From the NCBI GenBank assembly GCA_029204045.2, contig CM055066.1:46968745-47032744 (forward strand): a stretch of 64,000 nt of DNA, read 5' to 3'. This stretch comes from Tillandsia leiboldiana (taxonomy: Eukaryota > Streptophyta > Magnoliopsida > Poales > Bromeliaceae). Positions within the stretch are counted from its first letter, which is position 1. Each line of letters begins with the position of its first letter. A program made the position numbers and the translations under genes. The notes under the pieces were generated by a model. It saw only the letters and a list, made by a program, of their open reading frames with translations. It did no database searches and was not told the origin of the DNA. Positions 41,575-54,006 of the stretch are shown here, in pieces.

Positions 41575-44201
41575 TGTCACGCCCCGGGGGATTAATTTAG
41601 CGGAAACGGATTACAAAAGGGTATGTATTTTTTTTTTGAAAACCTTCTTCCCCGGCGCGTACCCAGATCCGCCGCATATACAGGATCACTCTACAAACGG
41701 ACAGAGTCTCCCCTGTATATGCACGGCGTCGCGGTTTGTACAATGTTCAATAACGAGTAAACATTCAATCACAACAATCCAAACGTATAACCATTCACAA
41801 AGTGCAGAATAAACTAACGGCCGATTAGTTTGAAAGGATAAAACCCACAATTGTTGAAACGGCGCCCACCCGGCACCCATATTTTGAAAACCCTTTTTCG
41901 AAAGCAACATAAACTCAGGGGTTTGAAAACAGTGCCCACACGACACTTAGGTTTTGAAATCCATTTTCGCAAACCATAAATCCACAAGGTTTTGAAAACG
42001 GTGCCCACACGACACCCGAGTTTTGAAATAGTAGTTTTCGCAATCTGTTCTTTTATTTGCTATTTTATTTTCCAAAGCGGCCCACAGAGATGTAAAGAAA
42101 ACTAAACAATTCAGTTGTCACCGTACCGACATCCACACCGACCCCACGAGGGTATCGAGAACCATCCACAGTCTACAAATAATAAATGGAATGCGAAAGT
42201 AAAGAGTAAAATACTGTTCCGGTCTCCTGAGACCCAACACCTCTAGCCGTGGCCTCGCCGTCGCCTAACTCTCCCCCCTGTAGGACCCTGTCGCAAAGTG
42301 GGAAGTCAGCGACTAGTCATAAAAGATAACAATAAAGCAGGTAAAGAAAACGTCCAACCGTAGTCTATCCGGAGCAACCACCCCTCCCCGCTAGGGAAAA
42401 GTAGAATCAAACACCTGTAAACCTGCAATACCCGATCCCGTCGGACAACTAAACCGACGAATCGCACCGCGCCCAAGTCGGACAACTAAACCGAATGGGT
42501 CGCACCGCTCCCACGTCGGACAACTAAACCGACGGGTCGCACCGCTCACACCTTGGCGCATACATGCCCCACAACTAAAGAGGCCCCACGCCGTCCTGTG
42601 GGTATACACGGGTCATGGACCACTTTTCCGGAAAAGCACACCCTTTGCGGTGGCCAAACCGCGGGTGCGCGTGTTGCAGCCGAGCATAGTAACCGTGAAC
42701 CATATATATATATATATCAATGTATGAACCGTATGAAATAACATAAACATATCCGTGCATGAGAACTATATGAAACAGTATATATATAATCACAGCATAC
42801 TCCTATACGTGCATGAGAGCGACATGAACCAATATGTATGTCTAATCACGGGCACCGTAAAGCCATGACGAATAAATGATGCCTCCCTACCAGGTTTAAC
42901 CCAAGTACACTTATGGATGACCCCGTCCACCATGATAGAATTAAATGTTAAGACTTAAGAGTAAAAACCCACCTTTACGAGCGATGAACAATGCGCTAAC
43001 CCCCGTGTCCCGGTGCGCTCCCCAAAACTACAAAAGTCCACCGGGGAGAAGTCAGTGACTAAACAACATAAGACAAGGGTCAAGAACAGACATTCGGGTC
43101 CCGTCGTGGAACGGGGCTCCCGGGTTCGACGGCGGCGGCGGCGGCCGAGTCGGAACCCGAGGCGGCGGCGAGCGTGCTGCCGCGCTGGCCGCACGCGTAT
43201 CAGGCTCCGTGCGGTGTGATGCCCGCACGGCTCCCTGACAGCGGCGGCGCCCAGGTCCAGCACGGGTGCCCAGGCCGCACGCACGGGCTGCCCCGCGCGG
43301 CGCCCAGGTCCCGCGCGGGCGCCCCGGCCGCACGCACGGGCGGCCCCGCGCGGCGCCCAGGCTCCGCGCGGGCGCCCAGCCCGCACGCACGGGCGACCCC
43401 GCGCGGCGCCCAGGCCCGCGCGGGTGCCAGACCCGCACGCACGGGCGACCCCGTGCGGCGCCCAGGCCCGCGCGGGTGCCAGACCCGCACGCCCGGTGCC
43501 CTAGCCCTGCGCGTAAGGGCGCTCGCGACGGCGGTGGTGCGGCCGGCCGGGGTGTGCCGCCTCCCCCCCTTCCCGTGCGACGATCCGGAAGAAACCCTAG
43601 CTAAAAAGAAACATAAAGACAAACTCACCGAACCAATGCGCCTCCGACTCGCCGATGGAGAGGGAGGGAGAGACGAGGATTATCCCGTTCTTGCGTGCCC
43701 GGTTCCGGAGGTGTGCGGTGTTCTTCCCGTTCCTCGATTGCTCCGCCGCGGTGCCTCGCGCCGATCGGTGGGAAGAGGAGGGTTTGGGTGAGAGGAACGG
43801 TAGGAAAACTCCAAAACTAAACCCGACACATACGTATTAATATTAGCCGCCTCCGTACACGGGAACTTAACCCTAAGTCCCAAAATACAAATCAATCTCG
43901 GCGAAATGAGTTTGGGTGCGAACCTGGGTCCGGTCCGCCTCGAAGAACGTGTAAGTCGCCTGAACTGCTGCCAACTTCCGGAATTTATTCTGGGAGATTC
44001 CGGGGTCAGAATCCAGATCCGATCGCGCCGCCGAAATCCATTTCGCGAGCTTTATTGTCTAAAAAAAAATACCCGCGAGCCCCGACAGTCTGCCCAGAGA
44101 TAAAGAAAAATAATTCACCCCCGGACCCCTTAGTCGAAAAGTGGATTTACAAGAATTTTAAAAGAAGGTCTAGAAAGGCAAATAAAGCCGCGGTTATTAC
44201 A
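41575..44201 (-). repeat. 5' LTR of the complete gypsy element
   Basis: It is 2627 bp, nearly identical to 34807-37433. The three differences I saw are all C here against T in the other copy. It carries the same minisatellite (43252-43513). Confidence 0.93.
43252..43513. repeat. GC-rich minisatellite in 5' LTR
   Basis: Same five-unit array as 36484-36745, offset by exactly 6768 bp. Confidence 0.9.
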
Positions 44202-44206
44202 CTTTC
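44202..44206 (+). repeat. Target-site duplication CTTTC, right copy
   Basis: Identical to 34802-34806. Confidence 0.9.
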
Positions 44207-45863
44207 AACTGGAAAAACATTTTCACGAACCGTCACTTCCTGTAGGTGACAATCGACTTGCTGAACACCGTGCTCACTCATTTGCGGCAGCACGAAACCC
44301 GAGGAAAACTTCGGGCCATAATTTACTATTCTAACATAGCCTTAAGGCATTTTAATTTCTTCGGCTCGACCAAACCCAAATCTAACGCGAGCATCGCGTC
44401 CAGTGACCCCAAAATAGCCAGGAGCTCACTGTCGCAGCTTCGCAAACAGCCCAGAACAAACCTTGGGCCATAACACCAACCTAGAGCTTGACAATATTAG
44501 AACTTAAGTTTTACTGTGCCAAATGAAATTCTGCTTGAGCCCTTTGCTCACAGCAGCTCAAAAACCTTGGGGCTTGCCCTATTTGCAACCCAGCACTGTT
44601 GGATCAACCAGATCCAAGGCCTTGCTCACTTAAAGGTTCATAATGCTCCATCTTATTATCCACACAGATCCTGTTTGATCTGAAGTGAGCATCAAGCTCA
44701 GGGAATGAAATGAAGCAAGTTTCATTTTATAATCGAAGCCAAATTCCATTTAAAAACTCACTATGGCATTTCATCAAACACCTAGTGTGCACCTTTACAC
44801 ATACAAGCACCCAACCCATGCCCGAGCTTGATCTTAGCAATTTCTGCACCTGGGCCCTTCTAACTTGAAAGGAAATGTTCCTTAGAATTGTAGGAACATC
44901 CCCAGCAAGTCTGGGCCATCCTCACTGCCTCGGTTAGTCGCGGCTCGAGGAAGAAGATGAGCTTCATAAACCAAAAATGGCATTTTGCCATCTCTGGTCA
45001 CTGGGCCTCAAACAAATGCACCAGCAGATGCATATACATCCTACAAACTTACCTGGACCCATGCCCGGCGACAGGGCATGGCGGCGGCGGCGGTGGAGCA
45101 AGCTCGGTTTCGTGCTTCACCACCTCTAATGGTGATTTTCTCCAGAGGCTACATGGAGCCTTTTAACTTGCATGGATACTCTTCTCTTGGTCCCAGCAAA
45201 CTTCCCGACCACTCCCCTCCCGCCGAAGATGGCCGGAAAGCCGGCGACCGCACCATGACCCATTTTCTGGTCAACTATGGCCGCGCCACCCTCGGCTTGC
45301 ATGGGGGCCATGCAAATGCATGGTTGGAGTCTCCTTGCTCCCAGAAGGTTCCTCGGTCAAGTGGCCGGCGGTGGGGTGGCCTGCCGGCGCCGGAGCAGCA
45401 AGCTCGGCCGAGTGCAAGAAAACCCGAATTTAGGGTTTCAAACTGCCATCTCTTTACTTGATCAAACTCCACTAAATTTGGTGGAGATGATCCTTGCCTT
45501 CTACAAATTTTTCCCACGTTTTTGGGTACTCATTTGGTCCACTGGTTGTGGAGATTGGCCGCGGCGGAGCTTTTCTAGGGTTCCGGCGAGGGCTTTCTCC
45601 CGTCGGCAAACTAGCTTGCATGAGGGCTCGGGGCTGTGCAGGGAGCATCCTAGACACCTAAGGAGTCTACTGCTAAGGGTCTCGGGTGCACACAACCTGT
45701 GGTTTGGAAGATTTTACCTCGCCGGAGTTGGTGAAGAATGGAAGAAGCCGGTTTCACTCCTCCCCCTTCGCGCGGCCACGGCAAGCTCCGGAATGGTCCA
45801 CAGACACAGGAGATCACCACAGGAACTCCAGATCCAAGCCTTGTTCAACTTGGTTCCAGCCTT

Positions 45864-45911
<48 letters not shown>

Positions 45912-46827
45912 TCTATCCTCGGGTTGGCCTCAAAGGTGATGGTTCCTCAGCCATCCCCGCACCCAGAGTTATGAAGAATAACTCCTGGGAGTTAGGAAAT
46001 CTCAAGAGTCACCTCGTGTAACTCTCCACACGAGTAGCCCAAGAGTCATGGTGGAGATTTAATGAATTTCAAACTTTCTTCTCTCACAACCACCACGGCC
46101 TGCCTCCCCAACTCCCCAGCACCCATTCGTGGGCTCCAAATACTGGCAGGAGCCCAGCTCCAAAGCCCCAATAGCTTAGGCCCGAGAAACATTAGGTTTC
46201 TTGCAAAATAATTGATTCTTTCGACACTTTTCACGCATTTCGAGACAATCCGATCATCAATTTGCGAAACGGACTTCGCCACGACGTCCGGCTCGTCGAA
46301 ACCTTTCAGATAGTGTATTTGTTTGCTTGAAAAGGTGCTCGAGTAAAATCTCGGGCCATAAAGTTCGACAAGTCGCGATACTACGCACGCACTTCGATGC
46401 ACCCGGATCGCCAAACACGAATTCCGCTAGTGCCAATGTGCTCAGAACGTCGAAAATAGTTAGGATTGACTACTCATACCCCTATGTCAGAGGTCCAGAC
46501 AGCGAAACGGCCGTCGATGGTCAAGAGGGTATTTAAAACAGGGGTTACTATTCACTTTTACTATTCACAACTTAAGTTGTGGGGCCCGCTTTTCTTTCGC
46601 TATTTTGCAGAAGATCCGACCGTCGGATCGAAGACATGTGAATATCAACTTTTCATGTTTCGACGAGACGGTCGAAATGGTGATCTCGGATTTTCGAGAT
46701 CAGGCTCCGATCAAAAGTCGGTATTTTAGGGCCACCATTACTCTACTAAATTCCCATTTATGCCATTTAAATAATCCAGAAAATTATTTAAACTTAAATT
46801 TGGATTTTAAAAATCACGGTTACTACA
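44207..46827 (-). mobile_element. Solo gypsy LTR, right piece
   Basis: It continues the LTR begun at 33221 and ends ...CGGTTACTACA at 46827. It aligns with the first 2.6 kb of the solo LTR at 24925 (shared CGAGGAAAACTTCGGGCC-like and GACGAGACGGTCGAAATGG-like blocks). It contains a CT microsatellite at about 45869-45908. Multi-frame ORFs here (for example 45277-45939) are not supported as genes. Confidence 0.85.
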
Positions 46828-46832
46828 CCTTT
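46828..46832 (+). repeat. Target-site duplication CCTTT, right copy
   Basis: Identical to 33216-33220; confirms the solo gypsy LTR ends. Confidence 0.85.
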
Positions 46833-47142
46833 GTGGATTCGATGTGGGTTGTGGAGCGAGCGGAGAAGATCTACTTGGAGCATACGGTAAAAATTGAGTC
46901 GTGTGTGTGTTATATCACCTTGTACGTGTTTAATCTTAGTGGATTTCACCGTGTGATCGGTTTCGTGGTTTTTTTACTCCTGGATTAGAGTTTTTCATGT
47001 AAAATTTTGCGTACTTTATTTATTTTTTCGCATTGGGTTATTTTTACGCAAAGATTTCTGAGTTTTATTGTTTACACCTATTCACCCCCCCCCCCTCTAG
47101 GTGGTTTTTTCCTATTTAGATCCTTGGATCCTATAACCCACA
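46833..47142 (+). mobile_element. SIRE-type LTR fragment, right piece
   Basis: It begins GTGGATTCGATGTGG (a broken hairpin unit), then GAGCGGAGAAGATCTACT, TTACACCTATTCACCCC and the end ATAACCCACA. No PBS follows, so this LTR is not attached to an element body here. Confidence 0.8.
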
Positions 47143-47247
47143 AGCTGGAATAGGATCCATTTGCGACTGTCCTGCCCCCGGCATAAGTGTCGTTGTGGGG
47201 GGCGTAATCTGCAAAGCCTCCGGCGTCGCCGGCGCTGACAGGACCGA

Positions 47248-47478
47248 TTATGTCAGTACCGGTGGTGGCGGAACTAATGGAGACGACTGCGGGTCTCCCC
47301 GGTCTGACTCGTTTCGGGCCAGGAACTGCCCAAAATGAGCGAGACTTTCATCTGAAATCAGGGCGTCGGCGTCCCAAGCTTGGATTCTTCTTTCCAATGA
47401 CCTCATCATTTGGGCCAACTCGGAAAAGGACAGCTCTGGTAGTGCCGATTCCCTGTATGGCTCCAGGATTCTAGACAT
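47248..47478 (-). pseudogene. Gag start of a Ty3/gypsy (Tat-like) element, truncated
   Basis: From the ATG at 47478 the minus strand encodes 76 residues (MSRILEPYRESALPELSF..., LERRIQAWDADAL) to a stop at 47248. It follows an LTR end and leader on the same strand, as Gag should. The family is uncertain; the matching LTR end occurs at 15772-17266. The remainder of the element is absent. Confidence 0.45.
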
Positions 47479-47538
47479 GACAACGGTAGGAGATAGGTAA
47501 AAAATACCTGAGTGTCCCACCGAGAGTGCCAAGAAAGT

Positions 47539-47882
47539 TGTTGGGGCCAAAATGTGGCTTGCGCGCGATCGGCCCCTTAGGGTGACCCTCCAGAGGTGTC
47601 GAAGTGCGCCGCGTGCCAATAATCAAGCGATCAGGCCGAGGAGGTATCCATTCGGGCGGGTTCTCCTCTGGTAACTCCTCACGACTGCGACAACCGGTGA
47701 CAGCCGAAGCGGGTTTACGGAGGTAGAGAGGGATCGCCGGTTTCGACTTAGGATAGTCGAACCACGTAGAGAGGCGAATGTACGGCTAAGGAGCCGATTG
47801 TAACGTCAAGGCAAATAAAGACATGGCTAGTAAGCCAGTTTATACTCTAAATGCATAAATAAGCAAATAAAGACACGGCCGA
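47539..47882 (-). mobile_element. Partial LTR of the Tat-like gypsy element
   Basis: The plus strand begins TGTTGGGGCCAAA (LTR 3' end on the minus strand) and contains GTAACTCCTCACGACT and GGTTTCGACTTAGGATAGTC, matching the reverse of 15900-16370. It is cut at 47882 by the next LTR. Confidence 0.6.
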
Positions 47883-48479
47883 TGTAAGGACCCGAATTTC
47901 AGCAAGAGAATTATTGTTGGACAAACAGTGCTTCTACAGTGTGACCAGCAGCTTCTGGGGGCCTGTACTTTGTATTGGAGGTGTTTGTGCACAAATTGGA
48001 CATAAGTGATGGACTCTGGACTTAAAATGGAGCACGTGGGTAATCGGAGGACCCCGTCGAATGTTTAGAAGTTGTTTCGCGCAAAACGGATATCAAAATT
48101 AGACTCAGCACGAAATTTGGATTAAAAACACCTTTCCGAATGCCTTCGGCAATTTTTAGAGTTGGAATTTGGCAAAACAGACAGCAAATTTGGATTCAGC
48201 GCGCGAAAACAATGAAAACAGACTATTTACTTGTATTTTTCGGAGTCCGGATGCAAAAGCGCGTTTTTCGAGGCTTGGGGTTACTGTTCCAGCCAGCGGG
48301 CAGTGCCAGCGGCGGCGGGCAGCGGCGGATCGCGGCGGCGCAGCCATGGGCAGAGGTGCGAGCCGCCCGGTCCACGCGGCGGGCGTGCACCGGGGGCTGG
48401 ATGCGTGGCGGCTCGGGAGTGGGCCGGTCCGCGGGGCGCGGTCTACGGAGAGCGCGGGGTGCATGGTGGACCTAATCTG
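47883..48479 (+). mobile_element. Plus-oriented long gypsy LTR, first piece
   Basis: It starts TGTAAGGACCCGAATTTC. Its blocks (TCCGAATGCCTTCGGCAATTTTTAGAGTTGGAATTTGG-like) are the reverse complement of 52000-52060. It is interrupted at 48480 and appears to resume at 52285 (CGGACACGTGGCAGC). Confidence 0.65.
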
Positions 48480-51400
48480 TCATGCCCCGGGGTCGAAACT
48501 GCGACCCGGGCTCGCCAACAGATCCGCCACCTATGCTAAAACCTGCATAGGCGAAGCGTCTAACCTGCAAAAAATAGTACTATAGCTACACAAATATCAG
48601 AGCGGAAATGAAATGCTGTAAAATAAAATCCAATCACTGAACAGTATGAAATAAAGTACAATATCCATCTCCTCAAATACAGATAATCGTCATACAATGT
48701 CCTCAGTACAGCATCTCTCAACTATAAAAGGAGATAAACTAAAACTATAATACATCAGTCTCAACATCAGTCTCTCCAGATACAAAAGATCTCTCTCCAA
48801 ATAAAACAGTAAAAACCAACCAACATCTACCAGGAATCTCCAACCAGGGGATACAGCTACACTCCTCGGGTGGTAAAGATCTAGCTCGTGACTCCCTCGC
48901 CTCGGACAACGATCGAAGATCAGCAACTCCCGAAGAGAACACTGCAAAACAGAGGGAGAAAAAGCAAGGGAAACAACAATGGGGGTGAGAACCACTAGTA
49001 AACCAGTAGCCTCCCCCTATGGGTAAAGCCTCAAGCTCCGGCGTACCCACTAAGTCTACTAGAGGCAAGAAAAGGGCAAATGGTAAAGCTGTGAACAGAA
49101 CTACTGAATAGGAGGGAAAACCACTACTAGTATGCCTCTAAATGCAATACTGGAAGAAATAACTGTATGAATGCATCAGTATCTAGAAGCCTGCCAAGAT
49201 AACCCAATCCGACCACCAGTGGACACTGGTACTGCCTGCTCTGCCTGCCGCAACGGGTATGCCAGCCTATGCATAACACCGAAGCAAAGGAGTCTCAAGG
49301 ACTCAAAGTCTGTCTGAGGCACACTCCGGAGTGGCACTCGAGGGGAGCGACCCACACGAGTAAAGTATCACTGTATCAAGCATCTCTGTAACCACTGTCT
49401 CATAATAGCAGGACTGGATCATGACTATGATCAAAGTGGGAAACTCCGTCCACTAATGAAACCCTGACCCGATGCAATAGTACTCAAAAAGTGGGAAATA
49501 CCATCCACTAGAGAAATCTGATACCTAATCTGATGCAATAGTAAATATCCGGTCAACCGCCCAAAGTCCGCGGTCACCGCAATAACCCACAACCCACAAT
49601 TGGATAAAATAACCAAGATCCAGTCAACCGCCTACTGTCCGCGGTTGCCGCAAGAACCCATAATCCAACATCAAGTACACCATGTTCCTGACCCTCAGGT
49701 CCCGGCTACACTATCCCAAACCTCTGCTCGAACTCGAGCAACACGACTCAAAAGTCTAAATAAGAAGGAGAAAGAAAGCAATCATGGTTTCTCCTAAGTC
49801 AAATCCCAATATGATAGTGTAGCAATAAAATAGTGGCCTATCTGGATGTCCAAATAAGCATGCAAAAGTCCTCAGCAATGTGAAAGGGAGAATATGTCCA
49901 ATAATAGTTTTACAAGTGTAATAATTAATAATATCCACATTAATATAACAATCATGCTAAAATCATCAGTCAACTACACATGTATAACCCCTGATCCATA
50001 ATAAATCCCAAGGTGAAACCCGCACATGGATATGTCGTCATGTCCCCAACAATTAGTCCATTTAACTAATTTCCATAAGATTTGTGTACTAATACGGCAT
50101 GTTAACTATCACTATTAAATTATTCCACTGATCAAGTTCTAACAGCAATATTATCCCAATAGTATCCCCAACATGCTAAATCCACAAAATTAATCTCAGA
50201 TGATAGGCTCACATTTATCTCAGTCACTTATGCATGATAATCAAACAATACATTCAATAGTGGGGTTTTCTAATAAACTTAGTGAGGAAGTCAGATGTAG
50301 AGGCAAGCAACAACCACCCACCTCGAAAAGTGCGCACAACACCAAAAGAGACCTCTCGCTGCCCGCAGTCCTCTAACATGGCCATCCACCGAAAACTGTG
50401 TCCCACTGCACAGAACAATGCGTACAATTAATCCCAAAACTGTACAATTTACACTGTCCAAAATCAGCCCCCAAAAAGGCTAAATATCACCTCTGTCCAG
50501 TCCACAAGAAAATCCAGAAAATTCACGGTCGCGTTCCTCGCGAAAAGTAGCCCCAAAACGACTGTTTAAACGCCCAGATCTGATACCTGTAGACCAAGAT
50601 AAAAATAAAACACCGCTGCACCTCAAAACCTTCCAAATCAGAATTCCTGTAGCAATCAGTCCAAGAAAAGCTTAATTATCACCTTCTAAACAATTTCCAA
50701 AAATCTCAGAAAAATCACCACTGTGTTCCTCGCGACGAGTAGATCAAAATCAAGTCCTGAAACGCCTTGATCCGGTGTTCCTAGGCTGAGATATAAAATC
50801 GGCAAGCCGGTGGTGCTATCCCGAATCCAACACAGAAAAATGGGGGTCAAAGATGTCTCGGGAAACGTGCCAAGAGTACGAAACGGAGCGAAGCGATCAA
50901 CACGAAAATCGAAGCCTTACCTCTTAGGAACACGCTGTCGAGGAAATCGTCCAAAAACTCCTCCTGGTTTGCTCACAGCGAATTTCCGACTGAACTGTGA
51001 CGGTAATGGGCCGAAATGGGGAGAAAACCGAGGCGAACTGTAAAATTGATGTCGCCGTTGCCGAGCTTCCAGAAATTCCGGGGATCCACCATTAGAACCA
51101 GAGCACCAAGGGGAACAAACTTCATATAGAACACTCCCTCCCATTCACTCTCTAAGCTTCAGAAAAAGGAGAGGAAGAGAGGGGGGGTGGAGGTATTTAT
51201 AGGCCCACTCAAAAGAAATCAAGAAATGCCCACGGTGTCCCCGGTTTCGGGCGCCCGAAACTTTCGGGCCCCGAAACCAGGCGCACACAGTGGCCCGGCC
51301 CAACTCGGCCCACGTCGCACACCCGATCCGGCCGGACCGCCTACCCGTCCGACCCGCTCCTCGCGCTGACACGTGCCCCCAAACACGGGACAGCTGATCC

Positions 51401-52284
51401 GACCGATCACCTCGCACCGCGTGGCCCACCCTGGTCAACGGGGCAGTTGGCGCCCGCCAATGGCGGGCCGCCACGTGGCGCCCGCGTGCGCCACCTCCCC
51501 GCCGTGCCCGCCACGCCAGCCGGCCGCCGCCTGCCACGCCTGCCACGCCACCTGCCCTGCCGCACGCGCACAGTGACGCGCCCAATCCCCGCGCGCCACG
51601 TGTCCAGGCCACACACTCGCTGCACCCGGTGCACAACAACCCCAAACACCGAACCAATGATCTGCTGCCACGTGTCTTCCACCGGTCCACCGTACACCAC
51701 GAGGATTTCCATGAACCGCGCCTTGCAAGCCACCCAATAAGAGGACGCCACGTGTCACCCCGATCCGGTGCACGCCGGCCGCGTGGACCGCGCACCCGCG
51801 CGCCCTGCCCGTGCCCACGCGCCCTGCCCGCCGCCGCTCTCCGCCTGCCTGAGGCCGCGCCGCCGCTCTCCGCCGCTGCCCGCCGCCGTCGCCGCCGCCG
51901 GCGATCGCCGGAATCACTGTTCCGGCGGTGAACAGTAACCCGAGCTCAAAAATGACAAGTGGGTAGTCCATTTTGACCGTTTTCGCGCGCTGAATCCAAA
52001 TTTGACGTCCGATTTGCCAAATTCCAACTCTAAAAATTGCCGAAGGCACCCGGAAATGTGTTCTTAGCCCGAATTTCGCGCGGAGCCCAATTTTAATATC
52101 CGTTTCGCGCGAAACCACTTCTAAACCCTCCACGGGGTCCTCCGATCACTCACATGATCCATTTAAGCCCCGAAGTCCAACACTTGTGCCCAATTATGCC
52201 CCAAACACTTCCAACAGACCATGCAGCCCTCCAATAGCCACCCCAATGCACTGCAGCAGCTCTGCGGAGATCCGGGTCATCACA
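48480..52284 (-). mobile_element. Minus-oriented solo gypsy LTR, about 3.8 kb
   Basis: The plus strand begins TGTCATGCCCCGGGGTCG and ends GGGTCATCACA; on the minus strand the start is TGTGATGACCC. It belongs to the family of 12785-15771 and 54007-57058. A TATAAATA core promoter lies at 51193-51200 on the minus strand with GGGCC before it. The flanks TAATC and CCGGG do not match, so no target duplication is confirmed. ORFs in the GC-rich U3 (51145-52133) are shadows. Confidence 0.65.
51370..51754. promoter_or_regulatory. CACGTG (G-box) array in U3 of the solo LTR
   Basis: CACGTG starts at 51370, 51472, 51597, 51669 and 51749. The last lies next to CCCAATAAGAGGACGCCACG, a CCAAT-plus-G-box arrangement repeated at 56713-56734. 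G-boxes are bound by plant bZIP and bHLH factors. Confidence 0.6.
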
Positions 52285-54006
52285 CCGGGGGCGGACACGT
52301 GGCAGCTGGCTACTGGTTCGGTGCATCGAGCGTGCGTGCACCGGACGTAGCGAGCGGAGGGACTGACATGCGGCGCCTCCCCATTGGTCAGGATACTGTG
52401 CGGGGCAGGTGGGCAGGTGGCCGGGGCAGGTGGCCGTACGCGCGGGTCAGCCGGGCCATGTGCGCGGGGCAGGCGCGCGGGTGCCACGCAGCATAACCGG
52501 GGTGGCCGGCGCCGCTGTTTGCTGTTCGGGCGCGGGCGACGTGGCGCAGCGCGGTTGGCGGCGTTGGCTGTTTGCTGTTTTGGGGTGACGTGGCAGCATC
52601 TGGTGGCTTCGGGCGATGGATCGACGGCCCAGATCGAGTTACTGTGCGCGCCCGAATCATTTCGGGCGCCCGGATCTTGGGACTTAATGGTCATTTCCTG
52701 AATTGTTGAGCTGGGCCTATATAAGGCCGAATTCAAGGATGGTTTCGGGCTTCTTCTGGGCTTCTTCTCCCCGAGAGTTGTATACGAAAGATCTTCCTCT
52801 TGGGCTGCTGCATCTCGTGGAGAAGTTTGAGAATTTTTGGTGGCACGCACTTCGAGGTTTGCGGCATTTCGGCGTACTGCGATGATTCTCTTACAGTTGA
52901 GCTTTTCCGTCGCTATTAAGTCTAAGAGCTCCCCTGGGCTACCCCGATGGAATTTTTGGGCGATTTTCATGGCAGCGTGTTCTAGAGAGGTAAGGCTTCA
53001 TTTTCTGTGTTGATTGTCTCACCTCATTTCGAGTTTTTGGCACAGTTCCCGAGGTGTTTTTATGACCCCTTTTTCTACTGTGAGATTTTGGATAGCGGAG
53101 GCTTGTCGATTTTATATCTTGGCCTAGGAGCATCGGATCAAGACGTATAAGTACTCGATTTGAATCTACTCGTCGCGAGGAACACAGTAGTGGTTTTTTT
53201 GGGATTTTTGGAGATTGCTGCGAAGGTGATAATCCCACTTTTCTGGACATATTGCTATAGGAATTTTGTGTGGGAGGTTTTGAGCATGCAGCGGTGTTTT
53301 ATTTTTATCTTGGCCTACAGGTATCGGATCGGAACGTGCGAGTACTCGTTTCGACCGGCTCGACGCAACGATCGCAGCGGTTATTTTTGTGGATTTTTCT
53401 GAGGACTGTGAAGAGGTGAAACTCTCTATTTTTCACTGCTGTTTTTACAAAACAGCAAGGAGCTGTTTTGGGGATTGATTTTTATACCGGAATAACTCTT
53501 GTATAGTGGTTCGCAGATCGGGGGTGTTTTGCGAGGAAATGAAGGTTGGACAGCGAGGAGACTTCTACAGCTGTGGTTTGCGCTTTTCGAGGTGGATGGT
53601 TGTTATATCCCTCTATTCTGACATACCCACTAGGAATATTAGAGAGATCATTTTATTGAACATATTGAATGATCACCTAATGGACATGCATGCTTAAATT
53701 GAAATTAGTTGTGAGCCTATCATATGAAAAATACTATTGTGGATATCTGATAGTGGTTGGGACTTATACATGTTTGTATGGATAGAATATTAGCACTTAA
53801 CCTTGCATGTGGAATTTACTTTCATGTTGGGATAATATGAAATGTCTTGTGGGAGAGTACCACTTGAGGATCTATTGTACATGCATAGGTAGATGATTTA
53901 TGTGAGATTAATTTGGTGGACATAGCATGTTGGAACATGATTATTGGGATATTTTAATAGTAATAATTAACATGCCATGTTAGCACATAGATTTTATGAA
54001 AGTGGG
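52285..54006 (+). mobile_element. Plus-oriented long gypsy LTR, second piece
   Basis: It contains G-box-like CACGTGGC at 52295, a core promoter GGGCCTATATAAGGCC at 52712-52727, then leader sequence with AGAGAGGTAAGGC-type donor at about 52982 and repeats of CGAGTACT...CGTCGCG. It is cut at 54007 by the next element, so its 3' end is outside the window. Confidence 0.6.

Larger units (their letters stand above)
34807..44201 (-). mobile_element. Complete, recently inserted, defective Ty3/gypsy element
   Basis: The element is 9395 bp with LTRs of 2627 bp each (34807-37433 and 41575-44201). It has perfect CTTTC target duplications, a PBS (41556-41566) and a purine-rich tract at 37434-37445 on the minus strand. 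The interior is only 4.1 kb and has no recognisable gag or protease; pol is damaged. The LTRs differ at only three positions that I could find, so it inserted recently and must have been mobilised by proteins from another element. Confidence 0.93.

Noticed and set aside
48475..52289. Target-site duplication for the minus-oriented solo LTR 48480-52284
   Set aside because: The flanks are TAATC and CCGGG, which do not match. Either the solo LTR arose between two elements or one border is off.
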